From positions 1 through 23,535 of the forward strand of contig USJU01000006.1 in assembly GCA_900555085.1 (NCBI GenBank): DNA of 23,535 nucleotides. Reading direction: 5' to 3'. Positions 12,871-21,418 of this stretch are shown here, one piece after another. This stretch comes from an uncultured Clostridium sp. (GTDB taxonomy: Bacteria; Bacillota; Clostridia; TANB77; CAG-508). Position 1 is the stretch's first letter; every line of letters starts with the position of its first letter. The notes under the pieces are model-generated. The model saw nothing but the letters and a program-made list of their open reading frames with translations, made no database searches and was not told where the DNA came from. The translations under genes were made by a program, and so were the position numbers.

Positions 12871-14787
12871 TTAAATTTCCATTATTATTGGTAAAATCAT
12901 TGGGTTTCTTTTTGTTTTTTGGAATATATATTCTCTTAGGTTGTCTTTTACGTTTGATTTTATTGTTGACCAATCTGTTATGTGTTTTTCTTCACATTTG
13001 TATACTTCTCTTCTTACTACGTTTTTTACGTCGTCCATTAGGTTTTCTGATTCTCTTACATATACAAATCCTCTTGAAATTACATCTGGTCCAGCTATTA
13101 TGCTTCCTGAACTTGAGTCCATTGTCATTACTATTATTATTAGTCCGTCTTGTGATAGGTGTTGTCTATCTCTTAGTACTATGCTTCCTACATCTCCAAC
13201 TCCTAATCCATCTACTAATACTCTTCCTGATGGCACTGTTCCTGTGAATTTTGCTTCGTCTTCATTTAATTCTAATACTTTTCCATTGTCTGTTAAGAAT
13301 ATGTTTTCCTTAGCTATTCCCATAGATTTTGCTGTTTCACTGTGAGCTATTAATTGTCTATATTCTCCATGAACTGGTATAAAGTATTTTGGTTTTGCAA
13401 GTGCTAATATTATTTTTTGTTCTTCTTGACATGCGTGCCCTGATACGTGTATTGCTTCTAGTGAACTATATATAACTTCTGCTCCTAGTTGCATTAAATC
13501 GTCTATTACTTTTGACACAAATTTTTCGTTTCCAGGTATTGCTGTTGCAGATATTATTACTTTGTCGTTTGGTGTTATTTGTACCTTTCTATGTTCTCCT
13601 GCTGCCATTCTTGTTAAGGCAGACATTGGCTCTCCTTGGCTTCCTGTTGTTATTATAACTAATTGGTCATCTGTATAATTTTTTATCATATCTATATCTA
13701 TAAATACATTATCTGGACATTTTATATATCCTAGTTCTCTTGCTGTATCTATCATATTTATCATACTTCTACCACATACAGCTATTTTTCTTTTATGTTC
13801 TACTGCTGAATTTACAATTTGTTGAACCCTATGCACGTTTGATGCAAATGTAGCAACTACAATTCTTTTTTTACAGTTTTGGAATAGCTTTTCAAATACT
13901 TCTCCAACTGTACTTTCAGACATTGTGTATCCTTTTCTTTCTGCATTTGTACTATCAGACATAAGTGCTAGTATTCCTTTGTTTCCTAATTCTGCAATTC
14001 TTCCTAAATCCATTTGTTCACCATCAATTGGTGTAAAATCTAGTTTAAAATCTCCAGTATGAAGTATTGTTCCAACTGGTGTTGTAATTGCAAGCATTAC
14101 AGAATCTGGTATACTATGGCAACTTCTTATAAACTCTACTTTAAATTTTCCAAGTTTTATTGCTTGACCTTGTTTTACTTCTTTTAGCTTTGTTGAACGT
14201 AATAATTTATGTTCTTCCAACTTATTTCTGATTAATCCTGCAGCTAATTTTGTAGCATATACAGGCACATTTATTTTCTTTAATAAATATGGTACAGACC
14301 CTATATGATCTTCGTGTCCGTGTGTTATAACTAATCCTCTAATTTTTTCTTTGTTTCTTTCTAGATATGTTAAATCTGGTATAACTAAGTCTACACCTAG
14401 CATATCATCATCTGGAAATGCTAAACCCGCATCTACTAAAATTATATCGTCTCCATATTCAAAAACAGTTATGTTTTTACCTATTTCATGTAATCCTCCT
14501 AGAGGAATTATTTTTATTGTATCTTTTTTAAATATAAAATCTTTATTATTTGTTCTTCTTTTATTTGTTGTTTTTCTTTTTGGTTCATCCTCTACTTTAA
14601 CATTTTTATTTTCTTTTGCTTCCATTGTTTTATTTCTTCTGTTTGTGTTTCTCCTTGTTACACTATTATGATTATTATGATTTTCGCGTGTTTTTCTTGT
14701 TGTTTCTGTATTTGTTTTTCTTGCTCTTGTTGTTCTTTGTTTTCTTTCCGTACTCTCTACTTTTGTAGATTTTAATTCTTCTTCCAT
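12871..14787 (-). CDS. rnj: Ribonuclease J
   Basis: The 638-residue protein is a metallo-beta-lactamase/beta-CASP nuclease, the main 5'-to-3' exonuclease and endonuclease of mRNA decay and rRNA maturation in Firmicutes. The core begins near residue 88 (IKIIPLGGLHEIGKNITVFE). It contains the metal motif HGHEDHIG (156-163), SCHSIPDSVMLAI, HTGDFKLDFTP, then VHGEYRQL and HVSGHACQEE in the beta-CASP part. ISRGFVYVRESE marks the start of the C-terminal domain. The first 87 residues are a basic, Arg/Asn/Thr-rich tail (for example RRNTNRRNKTMEAKENKN) that is likely disordered and may bind RNA; similar tails occur in clostridial RNase J. The start has GGAGAG five bases upstream. The promoter lies 370 bases away, next to the recO stop, giving an unusually long leader. 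Confidence 0.96.
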   Translation of the reverse strand: MEEELKSTKVESTERKQRTTRARKTNTETTRKTRENHNNHNSVTRRNTNRRNKTMEAKENKNVKVEDEPKRKTTNKRRTNNKDFIFKKDTIKIIPLGGLHEIGKNITVFEYGDDIILVDAGLAFPDDDMLGVDLVIPDLTYLERNKEKIRGLVITHGHEDHIGSVPYLLKKINVPVYATKLAAGLIRNKLEEHKLLRSTKLKEVKQGQAIKLGKFKVEFIRSCHSIPDSVMLAITTPVGTILHTGDFKLDFTPIDGEQMDLGRIAELGNKGILALMSDSTNAERKGYTMSESTVGEVFEKLFQNCKKRIVVATFASNVHRVQQIVNSAVEHKRKIAVCGRSMINMIDTARELGYIKCPDNVFIDIDMIKNYTDDQLVIITTGSQGEPMSALTRMAAGEHRKVQITPNDKVIISATAIPGNEKFVSKVIDDLMQLGAEVIYSSLEAIHVSGHACQEEQKIILALAKPKYFIPVHGEYRQLIAHSETAKSMGIAKENIFLTDNGKVLELNEDEAKFTGTVPSGRVLVDGLGVGDVGSIVLRDRQHLSQDGLIIIVMTMDSSSGSIIAGPDVISRGFVYVRESENLMDDVKNVVRREVYKCEEKHITDWSTIKSNVKDNLREYIFQKTKRNPMILPIIMEI

Positions 14788-15155
14788 TTTCTCTCTCCTT
14801 CTTTTCTGTGTTAATTTAACTTTATGTATATAATTGTTCCTTGAAATTGCAAAGAGAATATAGGTAAACAGAGAATTCTGCTCCTATATTTAACCATAAA
14901 TATAATTAATTTTTCATTTTTAAATAATATAAATCTCTGTACCTTATACTAAATAATTCATCTCATTATAATAATAGAATTTTTTTATCTCTTACTGAAT
15001 AATAGTGTATATCTTACACCGCTAAAGACTACACTTATAAATCTCATTTTTTTATTTCCGAATCAATTTCTCTTATTATTTCTAAACACAAGTTTTTTAT
15101 ACATAAAACTTAAATCTCTTATTTTATCTATCTTTCAAGATAATCACTGTTTTGT
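14788..15155 (-). promoter_or_regulatory. Long 5' leader of rnj (about 360 nt, no gene)
   Basis: This is the only gene-free stretch of more than 300 bases. The predicted transcript from 15156-15184 crosses all of it. It is very AT-rich and contains one clear two-part hairpin at 14857-14890: AATATAGG/CCTATATT outside and CAGA/TCTG inside. GAGATTTA-like words recur on the minus strand near 15113, 15040 and 14932. Three short frames beginning with ATG exist (13, 20 and 28 codons), none with a good ribosome site. I see no tRNA, riboswitch or protein gene. The length suggests post-transcriptional control of rnj, perhaps by its own product, which is inference. Confidence 0.45.
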
Positions 15156-15184
15156 ATTATACAATAAAATAAAACATATGTCAA
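15156..15184 (-). promoter_or_regulatory. Promoter of rnj
   Basis: Consensus TTGACA (15184-15179), a 17-base spacer and consensus TATAAT (15161-15156) on the minus strand. The -35 box lies 12 bases beyond the recO stop codon. The TTGACATATGT around the -35 box repeats an overlapping TGACATATGT 16 bases upstream. Confidence 0.85.
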
Positions 15185-15196
15185 ATTGAACATATG

Positions 15197-15913
15197 TCAT
15201 ATTTTGTATTCTTTATCTAATTTATCATTTATATACAACTTTGAAATTATTTTTAATTCTCTTATGCTTTCTTCTGATACTTTAAATGAATATAATTTTT
15301 TTGCTGGTGCTAATATTGCATATTTTATTGCATTTAAAGTTCCTTCGTTTATTTCAACTGCACTTTTATCTTGTTTCCCGCACACTTCACATTTTAGTCC
15401 ATTATCTCTTAAACTAAAATATTTTATATTTTCTTTTTCTCCACAATTTGTGCACTTTTCAATATGTGGTTTAAATCCTAATATACTTATTAATCGTAAT
15501 TTGAATATAGACATTACTAAATCTAATTTTTTATCTGTTTCTGAAATTACATATATTGTATTTAATAACAGCTGAAGTATATTATAACTGTTTTGATTTT
15601 CTGTTGTTGTATCTTGTATTAATCTTGTAATTTCGGCTACATAATTTAGCTTGTCCAAATCTATTCTAACATTGTAAAATACTTCTATTGTACTACACGA
15701 ATTTATATTATATGTATTTGCACCTTTATATAAAACATATTCTCCAAAACATAAATATTGTGTTCCAGCAAGAAGGCTACTTTTAGGCCTTCTTGCACCT
15801 TTTGCTGCACACGATATTTTGCCCAAACCTGGAGTTAACAGTGTAATCATTTTATCGTAATCACCCATGTTATGTTCTGCAATTACTATTCCCTTCGTTT
15901 TTATTGTTCCCAT
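15197..15913 (-). CDS. recO: DNA repair protein RecO
   Basis: The 238-residue protein helps RecR load RecA onto SSB-coated single-stranded DNA in gap repair. The N-terminal OB fold begins TIKTKGIVIAEHNMGDYDKM and continues LLTPGLGKISCAAKGARRPK, the usual RecO pattern. The C-terminal helical domain contains a four-Cys zinc site: C154 and C157 (CTNCG) and C175 and C178 (CEVCG). The start overlaps yqzL by 44 bases in another frame, with its GGCGGAAG ribosome site inside yqzL, so the two are co-translated. It closes the era-yqzL-recO cluster, an order well known in Firmicutes. No terminator is visible before the rnj promoter. Confidence 0.95.
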   Translation of the reverse strand: MGTIKTKGIVIAEHNMGDYDKMITLLTPGLGKISCAAKGARRPKSSLLAGTQYLCFGEYVLYKGANTYNINSCSTIEVFYNVRIDLDKLNYVAEITRLIQDTTTENQNSYNILQLLLNTIYVISETDKKLDLVMSIFKLRLISILGFKPHIEKCTNCGEKENIKYFSLRDNGLKCEVCGKQDKSAVEINEGTLNAIKYAILAPAKKLYSFKVSEESIRELKIISKLYINDKLDKEYKI

Positions 15914-16022
15914 TTTCTTCCGCCTTCATATTTTTTTCAATTTGTTCTATTGCTTTAAATTCAACAAATGTATCAATATTTCCTGTATTTTTAAATGTAT
16001 TCCACGCCATTTGTTTAATCAT
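15870..16022 (-). CDS. yqzL: YqzL-family small protein
   Basis: This 50-residue gene begins MIKQMAWNTFKNTGNIDTFV followed by EFKAIEQIEKNMKAEENG. It matches the short YqzL family (W-xxF-xxTGxIxTYLxFKE pattern), which sits between era and recO in Bacillus and many Clostridia, exactly as here. The ATG has AAAGGAGATGA four to eight bases upstream. The last 44 bases overlap recO. The function is unknown; the tail after residue 33 is Asn/Glu-rich and differs from Bacillus, perhaps because that part of the DNA must also encode the recO ribosome site and N-terminus. Confidence 0.8.
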   Translation of the reverse strand: MIKQMAWNTFKNTGNIDTFVEFKAIEQIEKNMKAEENGNNKNEGNSNCRT

Positions 16023-16124
16023 GAAATCATCTCCTTTATGTTATTTATCCTTTGTAAAAAGATTTTTTTTATTCAATTTAATTACATTATCTAACGTTAA
16101 TTTTATAACATAATTATAATAAAT

Positions 16125-17030
16125 TTATTTCATTTTAAATTTATTTACAATGCTTTCTTTTTCTTGCCAATCTTCTCTTACCTTTACCCAAATTTTCAAA
16201 TTTATTTTTATTCCTAACATTCTTTCTAAATCTTGCCTTGCATACGTTCCAATTCTTTTAAGCATTTGTCCGCCTTTGCCTATAATTATACCCTTATGAG
16301 AATTTCTTAAACAATAAATTGTAGCTTCCACATCATATATTTGCTCGCCTTTACTTGTTGTTCTTTCTTGCATTTTTTCTGTTTCTACATATATTCCATG
16401 TGGTACTTCTTCATCTAATAATTTTAAGGCTTTTTCTCGAATCGTTTCTTCTACTAATTGTCTTTCTGTTTGGTCTGTATATTCGTCTATATCATAATAT
16501 GCTGGACCTGGCTTTAAAAGTTCCTCTATTTCATCTAGTATTGCATTTACTTCTTTGCTTTTAATTGCAGATGTTGGTATAACAGCTTTAAAGTTATATT
16601 CTTTTCTGTACATATCTATAACTTTTAATAAATTTTCTCTTTTTATTAAGTCTATTTTATTTATTATTAATATTGTTGGTTTGTGTGCTTCCTTTATTTT
16701 TTCTAATATAATTTTATCTCCTTTTGGAATTTCATTTTTTGAAGCATCTACCATAAATAAAACTACATCTACATCTGTTACAGCTCCATAGGCTGTTTCT
16801 AACATTGTTTCGCCTAATTTCGTTTTTGGCTTATGAATTCCTGGTGTATCTATAAAAATTATTTGTGAGTTATCTCTATTAATTATCGCCCTTATTGCTG
16901 TTCTTGTTGTTTGAGATTTATTTGCTGTTATTGCAACTTTTTCTCCTGTTAAAGAATTTATTAATGTAGATTTTCCCACATTTGTTCTTCCTATTATTGA
17001 TACAAATCCTGATTTAAATTTTTCTTCCAT
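16125..17030 (-). CDS. era: GTPase Era
   Basis: The 301-residue protein is the essential GTPase that binds the 3' end of 16S rRNA and assists 30S assembly. The G motifs are complete: GRTNVGKS (14-21), the TTRT region (41-44), DTPG (61-64), NKID (124-127) and SAIK (154-157). The C-terminal KH domain carries KGIIIGKGGQMLKRIG around 246-261. The ATG lies behind an AAAGGAAAA ribosome site. A TATAAT box precedes it (about 17051-17056), but I find no convincing -35. It is separated from the upstream operon by a terminator and followed, after about 100 bases, by yqzL and recO. Confidence 0.97.
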   Translation of the reverse strand: MEEKFKSGFVSIIGRTNVGKSTLINSLTGEKVAITANKSQTTRTAIRAIINRDNSQIIFIDTPGIHKPKTKLGETMLETAYGAVTDVDVVLFMVDASKNEIPKGDKIILEKIKEAHKPTILIINKIDLIKRENLLKVIDMYRKEYNFKAVIPTSAIKSKEVNAILDEIEELLKPGPAYYDIDEYTDQTERQLVEETIREKALKLLDEEVPHGIYVETEKMQERTTSKGEQIYDVEATIYCLRNSHKGIIIGKGGQMLKRIGTYARQDLERMLGIKINLKIWVKVREDWQEKESIVNKFKMK

Positions 17031-17102
17031 ATGTTTTCCTTTCTTTTGGTTTATTATATATCGTTTTTATTAATTTTTTTGTAGAAATTTGGTATAAACC
17101 AT

Positions 17103-17147
17103 AAAAAACATCTGCTCTTACATTTTTTATTTTTGTAAGCACAGACG
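17103..17147 (-). terminator. Intrinsic terminator of the yqfC-ybeY operon
   Basis: On the minus strand CGTCTGTGCTTACA pairs with TGTAAGAGCAGATG (one mismatch, two G-U), followed by six T. It lies 14 bases after the DUF3048 gene. Confidence 0.85.
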
Positions 17148-17160
17148 CTTTTATATTTTA

Positions 17161-18228
17161 TTACTCTATTGTAACATTTGCATCTACTGGGCAAATATTA
17201 AAAAATGTATTTCCATCATTAACTTCTATTTCTTTTCCGTTTAAATCTTTATATATTGTTTGTGATTTTCTATCTTTCTTTTCACATGTTATTTCAATAA
17301 CTTTACCATTTGTTATATAGTAACCTTTGAAAGTTCCTATATTAGATAAATTTTGTCTGTTTTTGTTTTCTCCATCATTTAAATCTGTATTTTTTACAAA
17401 TGTTATTATTATATTTTTAGTTGTAATGCTTTCATTAGTTTCAAAATCTGTTTGTTTTATTCCTCTTGCATATCTTGTATATGTTTTACTTGCTTCATCA
17501 TATACATAGCTTGTTGTATGTAAGTCCGAATATGGTATAGTTACTTTATTTGCTGTTTTTCCTTCTGCAAGTTCTACTTCGTTTGTAACATAATTTAATA
17601 CACTTTCTTTTGTTGAGGTTAACTTGTAATTTTTATTTTTAGCTATTTCTTTTATTTTTGATGTGCTTGTTAGAACATTGTGTGGTGATGATTTTTGTTT
17701 TATTCTCCAAAAGTCTTTTTCGCTTTCTGTTATTCCATTTATGTTATTAACACCTAAAGTTTTTATGTCACTTTCTGCTTTTGGACTCCATCCATAATGT
17801 GCATATATTGCATCATTTTCTAGTGCATAATCTAAGAAATAATGTCTTGAGCTTCTAACAGGCCCTATTTTTTCAACATCTTGACCTTTAAATACTGCCA
17901 TCATTCTGGTTTCTCCACCTTCGACTATTATTTCATATATAGCATATGCTTTTTTTAGTCCTGCTTGTGGCCAAGCTCCTTTGTGGTTATCTATCATAAC
18001 GGCTATTGGTCTTTCGTTTCCTGAATATATTTTTACTCCATTGTTATTTAAAACTTCTTCTATAATTCCATTATTTTCTTCTGCATTACTTATTATGTCA
18101 TTTCCTTTATTTTTAAATAATACCATATATGCTAAAATTCCAGCTGCAATAATAATTATTAACAATATAACAATTATAAATATTTTCATTTTTTTATTAC
18201 TATTTTTTCTTTTTTCTTTTCTACTCAT
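17161..18228 (-). CDS. DUF3048 (YerB-like) membrane-anchored extracytoplasmic protein
   Basis: The 355-residue protein has a basic N-terminus and one transmembrane segment (about 14-37: KIFIIVILLIIIIAAGILAY), with no lipobox Cys. The outside part shows DUF3048 hallmarks: RPIAVMIDNHKGAWPQAGL, AYAIYEIIVEGGETRMMAVF, KIGPVRSSRHYFLDYALEND and AIYAHYGWSPKAESDI, and the C-terminal module with KTYTRYARGI. In Bacillus the homologue YerB is a lipoprotein of unknown function. The ATG follows the ybeY stop after a single base, and the AAGGGG ribosome site lies in the last ybeY codons, so translation is coupled. It is the last gene of the operon before the terminator. Its presence between ybeY and era is unlike the usual dgkA-cdd arrangement. 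Confidence 0.88.
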   Translation of the reverse strand: MSRKEKRKNSNKKMKIFIIVILLIIIIAAGILAYMVLFKNKGNDIISNAEENNGIIEEVLNNNGVKIYSGNERPIAVMIDNHKGAWPQAGLKKAYAIYEIIVEGGETRMMAVFKGQDVEKIGPVRSSRHYFLDYALENDAIYAHYGWSPKAESDIKTLGVNNINGITESEKDFWRIKQKSSPHNVLTSTSKIKEIAKNKNYKLTSTKESVLNYVTNEVELAEGKTANKVTIPYSDLHTTSYVYDEASKTYTRYARGIKQTDFETNESITTKNIIITFVKNTDLNDGENKNRQNLSNIGTFKGYYITNGKVIEITCEKKDRKSQTIYKDLNGKEIEVNDGNTFFNICPVDANVTIE

Positions 18229-18229
18229 T

Positions 18230-18700
18230 TTATCCCCTTTTTATATCTAATTTTGAAAGTATATTTTCTTCTTTTTCTCTCATTTCTTTTTTTTCATTTT
18301 CTTCCATATGGTCATATCCCATTAAATGGTAAAATCCGTGAACTGCCATATATGCAAGTTCTCTTTCAAAACTGTGTCCATATTCTTCAGCTTGTTTTTT
18401 TACTTGCTCTATTGATATAATTACGTCTCCTAAAACTTCTTGCCCTTCCATATTCATTTTACAAACTTCTTTTATTTCGTTTTTCTCAAACATTGGAAAT
18501 GAAAGTACATCTGTTGCTCTATCTATATTTCTATATTCTTTGTTAATTTTTTGTATGTTTTCAGGATTTGTAAGAGTAATACTTATATATAAATTTTTTA
18601 AATTTTCTTCTTCAAAACATTTATTTATTACTCTATTTAAAACCATTTCATATTCTTTATTTTCTTCTATATCTAAGTATTGTACTTCTAAAAGTTCCAT
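18230..18700 (-). CDS. ybeY: Endoribonuclease YbeY (16S rRNA maturation)
   Basis: The 156-residue zinc metalloprotein acts in 16S rRNA 3'-end maturation and ribosome quality control, often together with Era. The metal site HGFYHLMGYDH gives H121, H125 and H131. RATDVLSFPM (61-70) and GDVIIS (91-96) are further family motifs. The ATG has AAAGGA seven bases upstream, next to the stop of the preceding unknown gene (gap 14 bases). In most Firmicutes ybeY follows phoH and yqfF; here it follows the 396-aa unknown. Its closeness to era, two genes downstream, fits their shared role in 16S processing. Confidence 0.96.
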   Translation of the reverse strand: MELLEVQYLDIEENKEYEMVLNRVINKCFEEENLKNLYISITLTNPENIQKINKEYRNIDRATDVLSFPMFEKNEIKEVCKMNMEGQEVLGDVIISIEQVKKQAEEYGHSFERELAYMAVHGFYHLMGYDHMEENEKKEMREKEENILSKLDIKRG

Positions 18701-18714
18701 TTTTCTTTCCTTTT

Positions 18715-19905
18715 CTAAGCAATTTGTTTTTGCTTTGTATAGTTTCCTATTGTTTTACATGAATTTTTTATATTTCTCATTGCACCCATACTAACAAGTT
18801 TTTCTTTATAAAATTTATTTATTTTTTCATATCTTAATATATTTTTAGCTTCACAAAGTTTTTTCAAATCATTTCTAATAAATAATATTTCTTTTTGTTC
18901 TTCGTAGTCTTCTTCATTTTCTTCTTTAAGTGGTTGCAAAGATTTATATTCATTCCAGAATTTTTTATAATAGTCTCTTTCTGCGGGTTTGTCCCAATAT
19001 ATTTTTGTAGATAATAATCTCATATTGTAGTCTTCTATTAAATCTATTAATAATTTATATGCAGATTTTTTCTTTTGTTCTATACGTGTATCTACTATTA
19101 AGTCTCTTGTTTCTTTTAATAATTTTATATAACATTGTTCTGCTACTATTAGAGGTAAACTATGTGTAAATAATTGTCTGCTTATTCCTAGCAAAACAGC
19201 TTTTTTCTCTATTAGTTCTTTTTGGTCTAATTTTCCTATTGTAAATCCTTCAAATTTTTCGTATTCTTCCATTATTTCTTTGTATGTGTTATCTTTATCA
19301 TTTTTTATTTTTATTGGCAAAATACTTCCTATGTAATCTTCTAATGTAGTAAAAATTTTATTGTAAATTTCTTCTCTATCTTTTGCAACTAAATTATCTG
19401 CAAGTTGAACTGAATAATGTTTTAATAATCCTTTGTATAGAGTATCCATTTTTGCTGCATAAAATTTTTCATATCTATTTAATAATTTTTCCTTATTTTG
19501 TGTTTTTACTGTTTCATAATCCAAATCTATTAAATATTTTTGTTTTCTATATTTGTATTCTAAGTATTCTGTTTCTTTTAAGTGTGTTACTTCATAATAA
19601 TTAGCTAGAGCATTTCTTTCAAATTCTGTTGCTGTATCATTTTTTACTTTTTTATATACAGAATCCATAATATATTTATCTATAGATTCTAAATATAGTG
19701 CATATGTATCTTCATATTTTTTTCTTGAAGCTTCATCATTGTCCTCTTCATCATATAAATATGCTTTTACAACATTGTTTCTTTTTATAGAAATCATTAC
19801 ACTATTAAAACCAACTTTTGTGGGTATGAATAATTTTCCTATAGTATTTGTTATTTTCTTAAAAAATGTTTTGTCTGTTTCTATGACTCTAAGTCCTCTT
19901 TCCAT
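18715..19905 (-). CDS. Unrecognised 396-aa helical protein between yqfD and ybeY
   Basis: I do not recognise this family. Of three in-frame ATG codons the third (19905, MERGLRVIETDKTFFKKITN) is chosen because AAAGG lies nine bases upstream; the first is too close. The N-terminal 45 residues look like a conserved cap with a mildly hydrophobic, basic stretch (KLFIPTKVGFNSVMISIKRN). The rest is almost entirely charged helix, rich in Lys, Glu and Tyr, for example DYETVKTQNKEKLLNRYEKF and KKSAYKLLIDLIEDYNMRLL. There is no signal peptide, clear transmembrane segment, Walker motif or metal motif; the few Cys are scattered. It overlaps no gene: 13 bases after yqfD and 14 before ybeY. It is not PhoH (no GxxGTGKT) and not YqfF (no HD motif or membrane domain). 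Confidence 0.8.
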   Translation of the reverse strand: MERGLRVIETDKTFFKKITNTIGKLFIPTKVGFNSVMISIKRNNVVKAYLYDEEDNDEASRKKYEDTYALYLESIDKYIMDSVYKKVKNDTATEFERNALANYYEVTHLKETEYLEYKYRKQKYLIDLDYETVKTQNKEKLLNRYEKFYAAKMDTLYKGLLKHYSVQLADNLVAKDREEIYNKIFTTLEDYIGSILPIKIKNDKDNTYKEIMEEYEKFEGFTIGKLDQKELIEKKAVLLGISRQLFTHSLPLIVAEQCYIKLLKETRDLIVDTRIEQKKKSAYKLLIDLIEDYNMRLLSTKIYWDKPAERDYYKKFWNEYKSLQPLKEENEEDYEEQKEILFIRNDLKKLCEAKNILRYEKINKFYKEKLVSMGAMRNIKNSCKTIGNYTKQKQIA

Positions 19906-19918
19906 GTTCATCATCCTT

Positions 19919-21103
19919 TCAAAATACTATTTTCTCTTCAGTGCCTATATTTTCTAATACTTCGTATATAACTTCTACTTCAACATAATCGTTAGTTGTA
20001 ATTACATTTATTTTTTTGTCTTGAATATCATCAGAATTTGTTACTTGTTCTGCTAGTTTTTTCTCTGCCCTTTCTATTGCAATATTTTTTGCTTCTTCTT
20101 GAGTGTATTCTTCTGTTTTAGATATTGTTTCAAAATTGTTACATTCAGTAAAACTTACGGGTAGATAAAAATCAGAAAATATTTTAACTTTTTTGTCTGT
20201 GTATATTGTATCATACTTTTCAAATTTGGAAAGAGTTTTGTACAAATTTATTTGAAAATTATTAAAATTTATTCTATATTTTTTTTCTTCTTTTCCTGTT
20301 TTCTCTATTTTTTCCTCTTTTAGCTGTACTCTAGCAGTTTCTGTGTACCAAACTTTGCCCATAACCTTCCCAGCACCATGTACATATCTTACTCCAGTAT
20401 ATTTTCCCTCCATCCATCCGCCTATTAGTATACTTCCTTTTTTTACCAAATCGCCTTCTTTTACTACGGAAGTACCTTTTGTAGAATCTATTTTTTGAAT
20501 TAATGCGTCTTTGTTTGCTACTATATTACAATATTCATCTTGATTTATAATTTCTGGTTTTTCTTCTGTTTCTACTATTTTTACTGTAACATTAGTTCCC
20601 TTTATATTTATTCCTACCCAAGATACGTCGTTTCTTTTTAATCTTATTGTATTTATAATTTCGTTTTTATTTATTTTTCTTTTTGGGGTTCCAATTTCAA
20701 GTCCTTGCTCCTTTAGTTCTTGTATTAGCTCATCTTTGTTGATTTTTTCGTTTCCTACTACTTCTATATTCCATACAAAATTCGAGGTTCCAAATATTAT
20801 TAGTAGTATTGCTATTAGCCCTATTACAAATATTTTTCTTTTTTTATATCTATCTAAAAAAAAGGGCAAACCCTTTTTTCTTTCTATGTGTACTCTGCAA
20901 TTAATTTGTTTTGTTATTCTTTTTATTTTTTTAAAGTCTTTTATAGATATGTTTGTATGCATTATACTTGCTTTTTCTCTTTTTATTCCCCATAAAAAAA
21001 TCCCATTTTGTCTACAAATATTTATAAATTTTTCTATATAAAATCCTTCAACATTTATTCTTATATATCCAATTAGTTTATATAATAAAATTTTAAAAAA
21101 CAA
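19919..21103 (-). CDS. yqfD: Sporulation protein YqfD
   Basis: The 394-residue membrane protein starts with TTG (21103), seven bases after a GAGGAGG ribosome site that lies in the last codons of yqfC, so the two are coupled. The N-terminal part (about 1-85, RINVEGFYIEKFINICRQNG, WGIKREKASIMHTNISIKDF) is the cytoplasmic YqfD head. One transmembrane segment follows (KIFVIGLIAILLIIFGTSNF, about 90-110), then the outside domain NIEVVGNEKINKDELIQELK with a POTRA-like look. YqfD is needed for spore formation in Bacillus and belongs to the mother-cell sigma-E regulon; its molecular role is not clear. It ends in TGA. Confidence 0.93.
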   Translation of the reverse strand: MFFKILLYKLIGYIRINVEGFYIEKFINICRQNGIFLWGIKREKASIMHTNISIKDFKKIKRITKQINCRVHIERKKGLPFFLDRYKKRKIFVIGLIAILLIIFGTSNFVWNIEVVGNEKINKDELIQELKEQGLEIGTPKRKINKNEIINTIRLKRNDVSWVGINIKGTNVTVKIVETEEKPEIINQDEYCNIVANKDALIQKIDSTKGTSVVKEGDLVKKGSILIGGWMEGKYTGVRYVHGAGKVMGKVWYTETARVQLKEEKIEKTGKEEKKYRINFNNFQINLYKTLSKFEKYDTIYTDKKVKIFSDFYLPVSFTECNNFETISKTEEYTQEEAKNIAIERAEKKLAEQVTNSDDIQDKKINVITTNDYVEVEVIYEVLENIGTEEKIVF

Positions 21104-21105
21104 AT

Positions 21106-21402
21106 TTACTCCTCCTCATCAGTTACACTTTCAAAATCTATACTCTCTATATTTCCTGTTATTATTAGGTCTTCATCTGTCATTTCGTTTAAACTCAAAT
21201 TAAATCCATTTATATTTAAAACTCCTATTGTGGTATTTAACCTCACAAAAAAATTTTCATACTCTAAAATTCCTTTGTAATTTTCTACCATTATTTTTTT
21301 AAATCCTATTATTGTTATTTTAGGTTCATTATTTGAAATTTCTTCTGGAAATTCTAATATATTATTTAATCTGGAATTATTCTTTTTCTTATTTTTTCTC
21401 AT
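21106..21402 (-). CDS. yqfC: Sporulation protein YqfC
   Basis: The 98-residue protein has the YqfC/YabP pattern: a basic start, then LEFPEEISNNEPKITIIGFK, KIMVENYKGILEYENFFVRL and IGVLNINGFNLSLNEMTDED, a small beta-rich domain. It is a sigma-E-dependent spore protein always found next to yqfD. An AGGTGA ribosome site lies upstream, 16 bases behind the pdaA-like gene, so it is an internal operon gene. The acidic C-terminus (VTDEEE) encodes the yqfD ribosome site. Confidence 0.92.
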   Translation of the reverse strand: MRKNKKKNNSRLNNILEFPEEISNNEPKITIIGFKKIMVENYKGILEYENFFVRLNTTIGVLNINGFNLSLNEMTDEDLIITGNIESIDFESVTDEEE

Positions 21403-21418
21403 AAAAAATCACCTCTAA

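Noticed and set aside
12782..12973. 63-codon minus-strand ORF across the rnj 3' end
   Set aside because: It overlaps the end of rnj in another frame and the hairpin and repeat behind it, has a low-complexity composition and no ribosome site.
14788..15100. Leader peptides of 13, 20 and 28 codons in the rnj leader
   Set aside because: None has a convincing ribosome site or a codon run typical of attenuation; chance ORFs in AT-rich DNA.
17047..17101. TGGTTTAT / ATAAACCA inverted repeat upstream of era as an operator
   Set aside because: The arms are 39 bases apart and AT-rich; no adjacent regulator and no second example.
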